This document shows positions 36,129 to 45,151 of a stretch of DNA of 64,000 nucleotides, piece after piece; positions within the stretch are counted from its first letter, which is position 1, and the number at the start of each line of letters is the position of its first letter. Source of the DNA: Rohdeia sp041398665 (GTDB lineage Bacteria > Planctomycetota > UBA1135 > GCA-002686595); NCBI GenBank assembly GCA_041398665.1, contig JAWKUH010000014.1, positions 1 through 64,000 of the forward strand, read 5' to 3'. Made by a program: the position numbers and the translations under genes. The notes below the pieces were generated by a model. That model did no database searches and was not told the origin of the DNA. It saw only the letters and a list, made by a program, of their open reading frames with translations.

Positions 36129-37145
36129 ATGTCGAGGTCAAAGATCGCCCTCGCGCTGCTCTTCGCGGTCCTGTGCGCGGTCGTCGCGACGATCGCCCTC
36201 CAGGGCGCGGGGAGCCGAGCGTCGTTCGACGACGGCGGAGCGTCGCGGGCGCGCGCCGCGGACTCCACGGTTCCGCCCCACGCGGGCGGTCCGACGCCGC
36301 TCGCGACGAGCGACGGCGAACGGTCCGCGGCGCCGTCGACCTCGGAGCGCACCCCGGTCGAGGCGACGACTTGTTCGCTCGGCGGGACCCTCGAACCGGT
36401 CCCGGGCGCGCAGCGCCCCGCGAACTGGACCGCCGTGCTGGAACGGCGCGATCGACTCGGCGTGTACCGCGACCTCGCGGAGCGCGCGATGGGACCCGAC
36501 GACGCCGACTTCCGCTTCGAGGGGCTCGAGCCCGGCGTCTACGCGGCGCGGGCCGAGGCGCCGGGTCACGTGTGCGGTCGCACCGAGGTCGAACTCGTGC
36601 GCCCCGGGCACCACGTCTACGTCGTGCTCGACGTCGCGCCCGCCGCCCACCTCGCGGGCACGGTCGTGCTGCCCGACGGGAACGGCGCGCCCGGCGTCGC
36701 GTGCTTCCTCCTGCGCGGCACGAGCGAACGCCTCGAGGTCCGGACGGACCCCGTCGGTCGCTTCCGTTTCGACGAGGTGGATCCGGGCCGTTGGCGCCTC
36801 GCGCTCGGCGACGCGGTCTCGCCGCTCGTCGAACCGATCGTGGTCGACGTGCCGAGGAGCGGAGCCGACCTGCCCGACGTCGTGCTCCCCGCCCTGTTCG
36901 TCGTGCGCGTGCGACTCGTCGACTTCTCGGGCGCCGGCATCCCCGACGTGCGCCTCCGCGGCAGCGGGTCGGCGGGCGGTGCGCTCGACGCGGTGACCGA
37001 CGCGTACGGTCGCGCGACGGCCTACGTCGCCCGCCCCGGTCGCTTCAGGATCCGCGCGAGCGACCCGCTCCACGGCGACATCTCGGCTGCATTCGACGTG
37101 CCGAACGACTCGGAAGAGGTCCTGATCGTCGTGGAGCCGAAGTGA
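36129..37145 (+). CDS. Secreted protein with carboxypeptidase-regulatory-like domains
   Basis: A 338-residue protein. It has an N-terminal membrane/signal helix (IALALLFAVLCAVVATIALQ), then a Ser/Ala/Pro-rich linker, then about three beta-sandwich repeats: FRFEGLEPGVYAARAEAPGH, AHLAGTVVLPDGNGAPGVAC with GRFRFDEVDPGRWRLALGD, and VVRVRLVDFSGAGIPDVRLR with TDAYGRATAYVARPGRFRIR. This is the CarboxypepD_reg/CNA_B style seen twice more in the window. It is likely periplasmic or surface-exposed, with no enzyme motif. The stop overlaps the GTG of the MATE gene (GTGA), so the two are coupled. The ATG at 36129 starts immediately before the hydrophobic helix. Confidence 0.82.
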   Translation: MSRSKIALALLFAVLCAVVATIALQGAGSRASFDDGGASRARAADSTVPPHAGGPTPLATSDGERSAAPSTSERTPVEATTCSLGGTLEPVPGAQRPANWTAVLERRDRLGVYRDLAERAMGPDDADFRFEGLEPGVYAARAEAPGHVCGRTEVELVRPGHHVYVVLDVAPAAHLAGTVVLPDGNGAPGVACFLLRGTSERLEVRTDPVGRFRFDEVDPGRWRLALGDAVSPLVEPIVVDVPRSGADLPDVVLPALFVVRVRLVDFSGAGIPDVRLRGSGSAGGALDAVTDAYGRATAYVARPGRFRIRASDPLHGDISAAFDVPNDSEEVLIVVEPK

Positions 37146-38614
37146 CCGCGGCCGCCCCGTCGGCCGCGCGGTCGCCCGTGCGCGCGCTGTTGCTGCTGGC
37201 GTGGCCCGCGGCGACGTCGTACCTCCTGTCGTCCGCGTACCGCATCAACGACCAGTACTGGATCCAGGGACTCGGCGCCGGTGCGCAGAGCGCGATGTCC
37301 GCGGTTCTGTTCGTGCTGATCGCGAACTTCGCACTGCCCTTCCTCGCCGCCGCGGGCGCGCTCTCGCTCGTCTCGCGCGCCGTCGGTGCGGGCGACGCCG
37401 AGGCGGCGGACCGCGCGTCGCGCTGCGCGCTCGGGCTCGCGTTCGTGCTCGGAGTCACCGCGGCGCTGCTCGGACCGCTCGCGACCGAGCACCTCGCGCG
37501 CTGGCTGGCGCTCGAGGGCGCGACGGCGCGCATGTTCGCGGAGTACCTCGACGCGATCTGGCTCTCGTCGCCGGTGCTGTTCGTGGTCCCGGTGCTCGAC
37601 CACGTGCTGATCGGGCGCGGCGACACCGTCGCGCCGATGGCGCTGCAGGGGCTCGCCGTCGTTCTCAACTTCTCGCTCAACCCTTTGTTCGTGTACGGAG
37701 CCGGGACGGCGGCCGCCATGCCCTCGGCGCCCCTGGCCGAAGGGTTCTCGCGCGCCGCGGAGGCGCTCGGGGTCGAGGGGCTCGGCATCGGCGGAGCGGC
37801 GTGGGCCACCGGCGCCTCGCGCGCGGCGTCGCTCGCGGTCGGTCTGGTGTGGCTGCGGCTGCGCTACGGGACGCGCCTCGCGCCGGCGCTGCGCGTCGAC
37901 CGGGGCCTGCTCGCCACCGTCGTCCGCATCTCGACGCCGGTCTCGCTCTCCATCGCGTTCTACGCGGCGGTCTACTGGGCGCTGTTCGCCTTCGTGCTCG
38001 ACGACCTCGGCGACGAGGTCCGCGCCGGACTCGGCATCGGGTTCCAGGTCTTCGAGGGCGTCGCCTTCCCCACCTTCCTCGGGATCTCGATGGCGGCGGC
38101 CTCCCTCGTCGGTCGCGCGATCGGCGCGCGCGACCGCGAGCGGCTCGACCGCGTGCTCGTCGCGTCGAAGCGCACGGCGCTCGCGCTCGGACTCCTGTTC
38201 GCCGCGAGCTTCCTCGTCCTCGCCGAACCGGTCGCGCACCTGTTCAGCCAGGACGAGGGCGTGCGCCGCGAGACGATCCTGTACGCGCGGCTCCTCGCGC
38301 TCTCACAACCCTTCGTCGCGTTCGAGACGCTGTGGGACAAGGTCCTCATGGCCTCGGGACGGACGCGCGCGGTCGCACTGATCCAGGGCGGACTCAACGT
38401 CGCGCGCCTGCCGCTCGCGTGGTTGCTCGCGGGGCCTCTCGGACTCGCGGCCGCGGGCGTCTGGATCGCGATCGACGTGACGACCGCGGCGAAGAGTCTC
38501 GCTCTCGGCTCGCTGGCCCGCACGGGGGACTGGCGCGACGGCGACCGGGGCGAGCCCGCGGAGAGCGGGGACCGCGGGCGAGGGCGCGGTCGGCGCGCGG
38601 CGCTACACTCCTGA
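37142..38614 (+). CDS. MATE-family multidrug/toxin efflux transporter
   Basis: A 490-residue membrane protein with about 12 transmembrane segments arranged as two similar halves. Signatures include LLAWPAATSYLLSSAYRIND near the N-terminus, ALPFLAAAGALSLVSRAVGA (the conserved first-half loop), LDHVLIGRGDTVAPM, GLGIGGAAWATGASRAASLA, and second-half equivalents FLGISMAAASLVGRAIGA and LWDKVLMASGRTRAVALIQG. Such proteins export drugs or metabolites in exchange for Na+ or H+. The start is a GTG overlapping the previous stop; the protein begins six residues before the first conserved segment. The C-terminal 30 residues are Gly/Arg-rich and hydrophilic. The substrate cannot be deduced. Confidence 0.9.
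   Translation: MTAAAPSAARSPVRALLLLAWPAATSYLLSSAYRINDQYWIQGLGAGAQSAMSAVLFVLIANFALPFLAAAGALSLVSRAVGAGDAEAADRASRCALGLAFVLGVTAALLGPLATEHLARWLALEGATARMFAEYLDAIWLSSPVLFVVPVLDHVLIGRGDTVAPMALQGLAVVLNFSLNPLFVYGAGTAAAMPSAPLAEGFSRAAEALGVEGLGIGGAAWATGASRAASLAVGLVWLRLRYGTRLAPALRVDRGLLATVVRISTPVSLSIAFYAAVYWALFAFVLDDLGDEVRAGLGIGFQVFEGVAFPTFLGISMAAASLVGRAIGARDRERLDRVLVASKRTALALGLLFAASFLVLAEPVAHLFSQDEGVRRETILYARLLALSQPFVAFETLWDKVLMASGRTRAVALIQGGLNVARLPLAWLLAGPLGLAAAGVWIAIDVTTAAKSLALGSLARTGDWRDGDRGEPAESGDRGRGRGRRAALHS
38604..38609 (+). promoter_or_regulatory. Putative -10 box TACACT upstream of the FabZ-like gene
   Basis: TACACT sits at the very end of the MATE gene, 71 nt before the ATG at 38681. The -35 region is not convincing. 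It would separate the FabZ-like/FNR pair from the upstream genes. Confidence 0.28.
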
Positions 38615-38680
38615 CCCGTCGTCGCCCGGCCCTGCCGCGCGACGCGCTTCGCCGCGAGCCCCCCGTCGCCGAACCAACGC

Positions 38681-39163
38681 ATGCAGACCGAGACGCCCTT
38701 CCTCGACTTCGACGCGATCGACCTCGACACGACCGTCGTCGAGAAGGACGAGGTGCTCGAGCTGCTGCGTCAGCGCAACCGCTTCGAGCTCGTCGACGGC
38801 ATCCTGCACCTCGACACCGAGGGCGGACTGATCGTCGGCTACAAGGAGATCCGCAGCGACGACTGGTGGACGACCGACCACATCCCCGGTCGACCGCTCT
38901 TCCCGGGCGTGCTGATGATCGAGAGCGCGGCGCAGATGTGCACCTACCACTTCATGCGCTCGCAGAACGCGGGGCCGGAGACGTTCGTGGGTTTCGCCGG
39001 GCTCGACGACGTCCGCTTCCGTGCGACGGTCGTCCCGGACTCGCGGCTCGTGATCGCGGGACGCGTCCGCCGCGTCCGCTCGGGCATGTTCATCTACGAC
39101 GCCCGGGGCTACGTCGACCGCGCCCTGGCGTTCGAGGCCGTGATCCGCGGGGTGGTCGTTTGA
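38681..39163 (+). CDS. FabZ/FabA-type hot-dog 3-hydroxyacyl-ACP dehydratase
   Basis: A 160-residue hot-dog-fold protein. The active-site helix is unmistakable: WTTDHIPGRPLFPGVLMIES, with the catalytic His in DHIPG and Glu in MIES. GFAGLDDVRFRATVVPDSRL and FIYDARGYVDRALAFEAVIR supply the later strands. The N-terminal part (ELLRQRNRFELVDGILHLDT) replaces the usual first strand. Standalone FabZ proteins dehydrate 3-hydroxyacyl-ACP in fatty-acid synthesis. With no other fab genes here, a special lipid or polyketide role is possible. The stop overlaps the TTG start of the reductase gene, so the pair is translationally coupled. Confidence 0.88.
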   Translation: MQTETPFLDFDAIDLDTTVVEKDEVLELLRQRNRFELVDGILHLDTEGGLIVGYKEIRSDDWWTTDHIPGRPLFPGVLMIESAAQMCTYHFMRSQNAGPETFVGFAGLDDVRFRATVVPDSRLVIAGRVRRVRSGMFIYDARGYVDRALAFEAVIRGVVV

Positions 39164-40014
39164 GCGAACCCGGAGCGCGAAGGGCGGACGGCGACGGCGC
39201 CGTCGCGGAGGACCTCCTCAACGCGACGGTCACCGCGTACGAGTCGATCTGCGAGGGACTGTTCGTCATCACGGTCCGTCCCGACGGGGAGCGCCCGGCG
39301 TTCGTCGCGGGTCAGTTCACGAACCTCGGGCTCCCGCCGCGCGCACCGGAGTTCACGCCGAACAAGGGCGGGCTCGTCAAGCGGGCCTACTCCATCGCCT
39401 CCGCGCCCAGCGACGAGGGCTTCGAGTTCTACGTGCGCGTCGTCGACGAGGGCGCGCTGACGCCGGCGCTCGCGCAGCTGCGCCCCGGCGACCGCATCTG
39501 GTGCGACACGCGCTGCCTCGGGAAGTTCACGCTCGACAACCTCCCCGACGACCCGCCGGCCGAACGGCGCGACCTCGTCCTCGTCGCGACCGGCACCGGC
39601 TTCGCCCCCTACCGCGCGATGCTGCGCGAGTACGGTCCGGCGCGCGCGCGCGGCGAGGGTCTGTGGAACCGACTCGTCATCGTGAAGGGCGTGCGCCTCG
39701 CGGAGGACCTCGGGTACCTCGAGGAGATGCGCGCGCTCGAGCGCGAGCACGACTGGTTCCGCTTCGTGCCGATGTGCACGCGCGAACCCGAGGGCTCGGG
39801 CTACGACGGCCTGCGCGGACGCGTGCCCACCGTGCTCGAACCGGCGCGCTTCCGCGAGGTCGCCGGCTTCGACATCGCGCCCGAGACGTCGCAGGTGTTC
39901 CTCTGCGGCAACCCCGCGATGATCGACCAGGTCGAGGCGGAGCTCGAGGGACGCGGGTTCAAGCGGCACCGCGCCAAGGAACCCGGACAGATCCACCTCG
40001 AGCGCTACTGGTAG
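39160..40014 (+). CDS. fpr: Ferredoxin/flavodoxin-NADP+ reductase
   Basis: A 284-residue flavoprotein. The FAD domain has VAGQFTNLGLP and VKRAYSIASAPSDEGFEFYV, where RAYS contacts the flavin. The NADP domain has LVLVATGTGFAPYRAMLREY and SQVFLCGNPAMIDQVEAELE. It ends in GQIHLERYW, the aromatic terminus typical of bacterial Fpr. It passes electrons between NADPH and ferredoxin or flavodoxin in the cytosol. The TTG at 39160 overlaps the FabZ stop as TTGA; about 22 residues precede the first conserved strand, so a slightly later start is possible. Coupling to a dehydratase suggests a desaturation or lipid redox step, which is inference. Confidence 0.9.
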   Translation: MSEPGARRADGDGAVAEDLLNATVTAYESICEGLFVITVRPDGERPAFVAGQFTNLGLPPRAPEFTPNKGGLVKRAYSIASAPSDEGFEFYVRVVDEGALTPALAQLRPGDRIWCDTRCLGKFTLDNLPDDPPAERRDLVLVATGTGFAPYRAMLREYGPARARGEGLWNRLVIVKGVRLAEDLGYLEEMRALEREHDWFRFVPMCTREPEGSGYDGLRGRVPTVLEPARFREVAGFDIAPETSQVFLCGNPAMIDQVEAELEGRGFKRHRAKEPGQIHLERYW

Positions 40015-40158
40015 GCGCCCGGAGGCCCGCGAAGGGGACCCGAACGGGGAGCGACGACCCTCTTCGCGACCGCGGACGGGGACGAGGGGCATCATGTTCG
40101 CTCCCGGGACGCCGTCCTGGTCGCGTCCCCCGAGTGCCTCCCCACCGAGCGCCTCTCC

Positions 40159-42219
40159 GTGCCCCCCGCCGTGCCCTCTCCCGCGTCGCCCACCCCCGCG
40201 CCCTCGTCCGCGCCTCCGGTCGGACCCGACGCGTGGTGCCGGTTCGATCGGGCCGCGCTGCACAAGCTCGAGCTGTCGCTCTCGCGCGAGTGGCTCGAGA
40301 CCGACGGTCGCGGCGGGTACGCGAGTTCGACGGTCCTCGGTTGTCCGACGCGCCGCTACCACGGACTCCTGGTCGCGATCCCCGACGGTTCGTCGGAGCG
40401 CCACGCCTTCCTCTCGCGCTTCGAGGAGCGCGTCTCCGGGCACGGCAAGTCGTACCCGCTGACGATGACGCGCTACCGCGGGTGCTTCGTGCCCGACGGC
40501 GAGATCGGTGTCGAGTCGTTCGAGCTCGTGCCCTGGCCCCGGTGGACGTTCCAGATCGGACTCGCGCGTTTCGTGCGCGAGGTGCTCACGGTGAGGGGGC
40601 GACGCACCGTACTCGTGCGCTACCGCGACGTCGGCGAACGGGAGGGCATCACGCTGACGCTGCGTCCCCTCCTCGCGTGCCGCCGCGCGGACTCCCTCAC
40701 CTTCGAGAACATGAGCGCGGACACGCGCACGTTCCGCTCGCGACACGGCCACGCCTTCCGCCCCTACGGGGCGCTGCCCGCCGTGGAGCTCTCCTTCGGT
40801 CGTCGCGGCGCCGCGGCCGACGAAGCGCTCCGCTACGAGGCCGACCCGACGTGGTACCGCGGCGTCGAGTACCCCGCCGACGTCGCACGCGGCTACGACG
40901 GTCACGAGGACCAGCTCTGCCCGGGCTGGTACGACCTGTCGTTCCCGCCCGGCGCCGAGATCGTCGTCGCGGCCTCGATCGACGGCGCGACGGACGACCC
41001 CGTCGCGCTGTGGGACGAGGAGAGCGCGCGGCGCACGGCCCGCGTCGCCGCGGCGGGGAGCGACCTGCGCGGCCGGCTCGAGCTCGCCTCCGACGACTTC
41101 CTCTGGCGCGACGCGCACGGACGGCCCGGCGTCGTCGCCGGGTACCCGTGGTTCGGCGAGTGGGGCCGCGACACGTTCATCTCGCTGCCCGGACTGACGC
41201 TCGCGCAGGGGCATGTCGAGGCCTGCACCGAGGTGCTGCGCGGCGCGCTGCCGTTCCTCGTGGACGGACTGCTCCCGAACATCTACGGCGCGACCGTCGC
41301 CGAGAGCCACTACGGATCGGCCGACGCGGCGCTGTGGTTCGCGCTCGCCGTGTGGCGCGCGAACGACCACGACCCGAGGCTCGGGATCGCGCGCGAGTTC
41401 GCGCCGGCGCTGCGCTCGATCGTCGACGCCTACCGCGGCGGCGCGCCGCGCGCGAAGGCCCTCGGACTGTTCGTCGACGACGGCGGCCTGCTCCACGCGG
41501 GGAGCCGCGAGCTCAACGCCACGTGGATGGACGCGCGGACCGACGACGGTCCGGTCACGCCGCGCGAGGGTTTCGCCGTCGAGCTCCAGGCGCTGTGGTG
41601 CTTCCTCCTGCGCTGGCTCGCGGAGCTCGACTGGGACCCCGACGTCGTCGCTCTCGCCGATCGCGCCGACGCGTCCTTCGTCGAACGCTTCTGGATCGAC
41701 GAGGAGAGCTACCTCGCCGACACCTGGCGACCGGGCGGCGGACCCGCCGGGACGCGCGACGTCTCGGTGCGCCCCAACCAGGTCGTCGCCGCCGCGCTGC
41801 CGCACTCGCCGCTGACGCGCTCGCGACGCGCCGAGGTGGTGCGGCGCTGCGAGCTCGAACTGCTCACGCCGCGCGGACTGCGGACGCTCGCTCCGAAGAA
41901 CCCGGCCTACGTCGGGCGCTACGCCGGCGGTCCGAAGGAGCGCGACGAGGCCTACCACCAGGGCACGGTCTGGCCCTGGTTGCTCGGCTTCCACGTCGAA
42001 GCGACCCTGCGCGCCTTCCCGCACGACGCGGAGCGCGCCGCGAAGTTGCGCGCGTTGATCGAGGGCTTCGCCGAGCACCTCCAGGGCCAGGGGCTGGGCC
42101 AGGTCTCCGAAGTCTTCGACGGCGACCCGCCGCACCGACCGGGCGGCACGATCGCCCAGGCCTGGAGCGTGGCCGAACTCCGCCGCACGCTCGCGCTGCT
42201 CGACGGGGAGCGGTCGTGA
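40159..42219 (+). CDS. Glycogen debranching enzyme (amylo-alpha-1,6-glucosidase, GH133-type)
   Basis: A 686-residue enzyme expected to hydrolyse alpha-1,6 branch points. The N-terminal domain has EWLETDGRGGYASSTVLGCP and TRRYHGLLVA, typical of archaeal/bacterial debranching proteins. The (alpha/alpha)6 catalytic barrel has GYPWFGEWGRDTFISLPGLT near residue 330, then LPNIYGATVAESHYGSADAA, LNATWMDARTDDGPVTPREG and DEAYHQGTVWPWLLGFHVEA. It starts with GTG at 40159 followed by a Pro/Ala/Ser lead before the first conserved residue, so a later GTG is possible. It heads a four-gene glucan operon: its stop TGA shares its A with the next gene's ATG (TGATG). Confidence 0.92.
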   Translation: MPPAVPSPASPTPAPSSAPPVGPDAWCRFDRAALHKLELSLSREWLETDGRGGYASSTVLGCPTRRYHGLLVAIPDGSSERHAFLSRFEERVSGHGKSYPLTMTRYRGCFVPDGEIGVESFELVPWPRWTFQIGLARFVREVLTVRGRRTVLVRYRDVGEREGITLTLRPLLACRRADSLTFENMSADTRTFRSRHGHAFRPYGALPAVELSFGRRGAAADEALRYEADPTWYRGVEYPADVARGYDGHEDQLCPGWYDLSFPPGAEIVVAASIDGATDDPVALWDEESARRTARVAAAGSDLRGRLELASDDFLWRDAHGRPGVVAGYPWFGEWGRDTFISLPGLTLAQGHVEACTEVLRGALPFLVDGLLPNIYGATVAESHYGSADAALWFALAVWRANDHDPRLGIAREFAPALRSIVDAYRGGAPRAKALGLFVDDGGLLHAGSRELNATWMDARTDDGPVTPREGFAVELQALWCFLLRWLAELDWDPDVVALADRADASFVERFWIDEESYLADTWRPGGGPAGTRDVSVRPNQVVAAALPHSPLTRSRRAEVVRRCELELLTPRGLRTLAPKNPAYVGRYAGGPKERDEAYHQGTVWPWLLGFHVEATLRAFPHDAERAAKLRALIEGFAEHLQGQGLGQVSEVFDGDPPHRPGGTIAQAWSVAELRRTLALLDGERS

Positions 42220-43823
42220 TGGTCGCCTCCGGGGGAACGAAGCGCCGCGTCCTCATGCTCGGTTGGGAGTTTCCGCCGCACATCAGCGGCGGACTCGGCA
42301 CGGCCTGCCAGGGACTCACGCGCGGACTCGCGCACGCCGGTGTCGACGTCCTCTTCATGGTCCCGCGCGCCTACGGCGACGAGGACGCGAACTGGATGTC
42401 CATCGTCGGCGCGAACGACGTGCGCGAGCGCGTCGAGATTGCGAACGAGCCCGGCCCTGACGAAGCGACGGACGGAGGGAGCGGGAGCGAGCACGTCGAC
42501 GACGTACGAGGCGCGCCGTCGAGCGGCGCAGCGCGAACGACGCACCGCTCCGACGCCTTCCACGGCGAGACGCACGCCGCCGCCGACGACGAGGGTCGCG
42601 TCCTGCCCGTCCCGCGGATCGGGCGCGTGCGCGAGATCGCGGTCGACAGCCCGCTCGTCCCCTACCTCGACGCGGGCGGTTACCGCACGCGGCTCTCGGA
42701 ACTCGTGAGCGGACCGTTGGTGCGCGCCACGGCGAAGAGCGGCGGCGCGGGGCTCCCCTTCGCGACGCTCGGCGAGAGCGCGACCGACGAGGGCGTCGGC
42801 GTCCCCGGCGAGCCCGAGGGCTGGCGCGACCTCGCCGTGCGCATTGGCGACGCGGTGAACGCGGGCGTGCGCTTCGACGAGCGCACGTTCGAACTGTGGG
42901 GCGGCTACGGCGCGGGGCTCTTCGACGAGGTCGCCCGCTTCGCCGCGGCGGCGGCGACCGTCGCGTCGCGCGAGCGGTTCGACGTCGTCCACGCGCACGA
43001 CTGGATCACCTACCCCGCGGGCGTCGCGGCGGCGCGCGCGCGCGGCGTGCCGCTCGTCTGCCACCTGCACGCGACGGAGTACGACCGCACGGGCGAGAGT
43101 CCCGACACGCGCGTGCTCGCGATCGAACGCATGGGTCTCACGTCCGCCGACCTGGTGGTCTGCGTGAGCCACTACACGGCCAAGATCGCGCGCCGTCGCT
43201 ACGGCGTGCCGCCCGAGCGCATCCGCGTCGTCCACAACGCCGTCACGCAGAAGGAGCAGCGCGCGGAGTGGCACTCCGACCGGACGATCGCCGACCCGAT
43301 CGTGCTGTTCCTCGGACGCATCACCTTCCAGAAGGGTCCCGACTACTTCCTCGAGGCCGCCGCGAAGGTCGTCGCGGAGCGACCGCGCACGCGCTTCGTC
43401 GTCTCGGGCTCGGGCGACATGCTGCCCGAGATCGTCATGCGCTCCGCGCGGCTCGGCCTGTCGGAGAACCTGTTCTTCACGGGCTTCCTGCGCGGCAAGG
43501 ACGTCGAGCGCATGTACGCCATGGCCGACCTCTACGTCATGCCCTCGGTGTCCGAGCCGTTCGGCATCACGCCGCTCGAGGCCATGGCGCTCGACGTCCC
43601 CGTGATCGTGTCCCGCACCAGCGGCGTCAGCGAGATCCTCGCCAACGCGCTCAAGGTGGATTTCTGGGACACGGACGAGCTCGCCAACAAGATCCTCGCC
43701 ACCCTGGAGTACGGACCGCTGAGGGCGCAGCTCGTCGAGAACGGACGCGAGGAGGTGCGCCGCATGCGTTGGGAGCTCCGCGGTGAGGTGCTCCGCGACA
43801 CGTACGAGGAGATCCTGCGATGA
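42219..43823 (+). CDS. GT4-family glycosyltransferase, glycogen/starch-synthase-like
   Basis: A 534-residue GT-B enzyme. The N-lobe has VLMLGWEFPPHISGGLGTAC, the glucan-synthase glycine loop, and FDVVHAHDWITYPAGVAAA. The C-lobe has PIVLFLGRITFQKGPDYFLE, and SEPFGITPLEAMALDVPVIV as the EX7E nucleotide-sugar site. A low-complexity insertion (about residues 80-125) separates the first strands. The family includes ADP/UDP-glucose glycogen synthases and GT4 maltose-1-phosphate synthases; which applies is not clear. The ATG at 42219 overlaps the upstream stop by one base. Its own stop overlaps the GH57 start (ATGA). It would add glucose, next to a debranching enzyme and a phosphorylase. Confidence 0.9.
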   Translation: MVASGGTKRRVLMLGWEFPPHISGGLGTACQGLTRGLAHAGVDVLFMVPRAYGDEDANWMSIVGANDVRERVEIANEPGPDEATDGGSGSEHVDDVRGAPSSGAARTTHRSDAFHGETHAAADDEGRVLPVPRIGRVREIAVDSPLVPYLDAGGYRTRLSELVSGPLVRATAKSGGAGLPFATLGESATDEGVGVPGEPEGWRDLAVRIGDAVNAGVRFDERTFELWGGYGAGLFDEVARFAAAAATVASRERFDVVHAHDWITYPAGVAAARARGVPLVCHLHATEYDRTGESPDTRVLAIERMGLTSADLVVCVSHYTAKIARRRYGVPPERIRVVHNAVTQKEQRAEWHSDRTIADPIVLFLGRITFQKGPDYFLEAAAKVVAERPRTRFVVSGSGDMLPEIVMRSARLGLSENLFFTGFLRGKDVERMYAMADLYVMPSVSEPFGITPLEAMALDVPVIVSRTSGVSEILANALKVDFWDTDELANKILATLEYGPLRAQLVENGREEVRRMRWELRGEVLRDTYEEILR

Positions 43824-45124
43824 CGAGCCTCGTCTTCTACTTCCAGGTGCACCAGCCGCGCAGGCTCAGGCGCTACCGCTTCTTCGACATCGGTCGGAGC
43901 GACGCCTACTTCGACGACGCCGAGAACGAGCGCATCCTGCGCCGCGTCGCCGACAAGTGCTACCTGCCCATGAACGCGCTGCTGCTGCGGCTCGTCAACA
44001 AGCACGGGGGACGCTTCAAGTGCGCGTTCTCCGTGTCGGGCACCGCGCTCGAGCAGATGGAGCGCTGGTCGCCGGAGACGCTCGAGAGCTTCCAGCGCCT
44101 CGCCCGCACGGGCCACGTCGAGTTCCTCGGCGAGACCTCGCACCACTCGCTCTCGGCGCTCGCGGACGAGGACGAGTTCCGCGCGCAGGTGGGAGCGCAG
44201 TCCGACCGCGTCGAGGAGCTCTTCGGCCGGCGGCCGACGGTGTTCCGCAACACCGAGCTGATCCTCTCGAACCGCATCGCGCGGCTCGCCGAGGAGCTCG
44301 GCTTCCGCGGGATCCTCGGCGAGGGCGCCGACCACCTGCTCGGCTGGCGCAGTCCGCACCGCGTCTACCGACCGGAGGGGACGGAGCGCATCAAACTCCT
44401 GCTGCGCTCCTACAAGCTGTCCGACGACATCGCGTTCCGCTTCAGCAACCGCGCGTGGAGCGAGTGGCCGCTGCGCGCCGAGACTTTCGCGCACTGGGTG
44501 CACGGGTTGCCCGACGAGGACCGCTTCGTCGGACTCTTCATGGACTACGAGACCTTCGGCGAGCACCAGTGGCGCGACACCGGGATCTTCGACTTCATGG
44601 AGGCGCTCCCGGGCGAGGTCCTGCGCAACCCGCGCTTCCGCTTCGAGACGCCGACCGAGGTCGTCGAATCGACCGACGCGTCGGCGCGCCTCGACGTGCC
44701 GAAACCGGTGTCGTGGGCCGACGCCGAACGCGACCTCACGGCCTGGCTCGACAACGCGATGCAGCACGCCGCGCACGCCGCCGTGTACGAGTTCGCGGAC
44801 CGCGTCCGCGCCCTGGCGGAGAAGGGCGACGACCGCCACCTCCGGACGTGGCGCGACCTCACGACGTCGGACCACTTCTACTACATGTGCGTCAAGTTCT
44901 TCTCGGACGGCGACGTGCACAAGTACTTCAGTCCCTACGCGACGCCGCACGACGCCTACATCGCGGTGGCGAACGTGCTCGCCGACTTCGGAGCTCGACT
45001 CGCCCTGCTCGAAGCGGGCGAGGCCGGCGACGAGGCCGACCTGCTCCGCCCCCGTCCCGCGATCCGACTCTCCACCCCGCCGGCGCGCGGGGAGGACGCT
45101 GCCGCGCGCCAGGAAACGCGCTGA
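43820..45124 (+). CDS. GH57-family alpha-amylase/glucanotransferase
   Basis: A 434-residue GH57 enzyme. Conserved region 1 is VFYFQVHQPRRLRRYRFFDI at the N-terminus, region 2 is GHVEFLGETSHHSL, the nucleophile is Glu146 in VFRNTELILS, and the acid/base is Asp242 in GLFMDYETFGEHQWRDTG. The rest is a helical C-terminal domain. Length is close to the short GH57 alpha-amylase subgroup found beside glycogen synthases rather than to GH57 branching enzymes (about 550 or more). It is translationally coupled to the GT4 gene and followed 27 nt later by the GT3-GT35 fusion. Its likely task is trimming or transferring alpha-1,4 chains. Confidence 0.92.
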   Translation: MTSLVFYFQVHQPRRLRRYRFFDIGRSDAYFDDAENERILRRVADKCYLPMNALLLRLVNKHGGRFKCAFSVSGTALEQMERWSPETLESFQRLARTGHVEFLGETSHHSLSALADEDEFRAQVGAQSDRVEELFGRRPTVFRNTELILSNRIARLAEELGFRGILGEGADHLLGWRSPHRVYRPEGTERIKLLLRSYKLSDDIAFRFSNRAWSEWPLRAETFAHWVHGLPDEDRFVGLFMDYETFGEHQWRDTGIFDFMEALPGEVLRNPRFRFETPTEVVESTDASARLDVPKPVSWADAERDLTAWLDNAMQHAAHAAVYEFADRVRALAEKGDDRHLRTWRDLTTSDHFYYMCVKFFSDGDVHKYFSPYATPHDAYIAVANVLADFGARLALLEAGEAGDEADLLRPRPAIRLSTPPARGEDAAARQETR

Positions 45125-45151
45125 CTCCACACGCACGACGACTCCCCGGTC

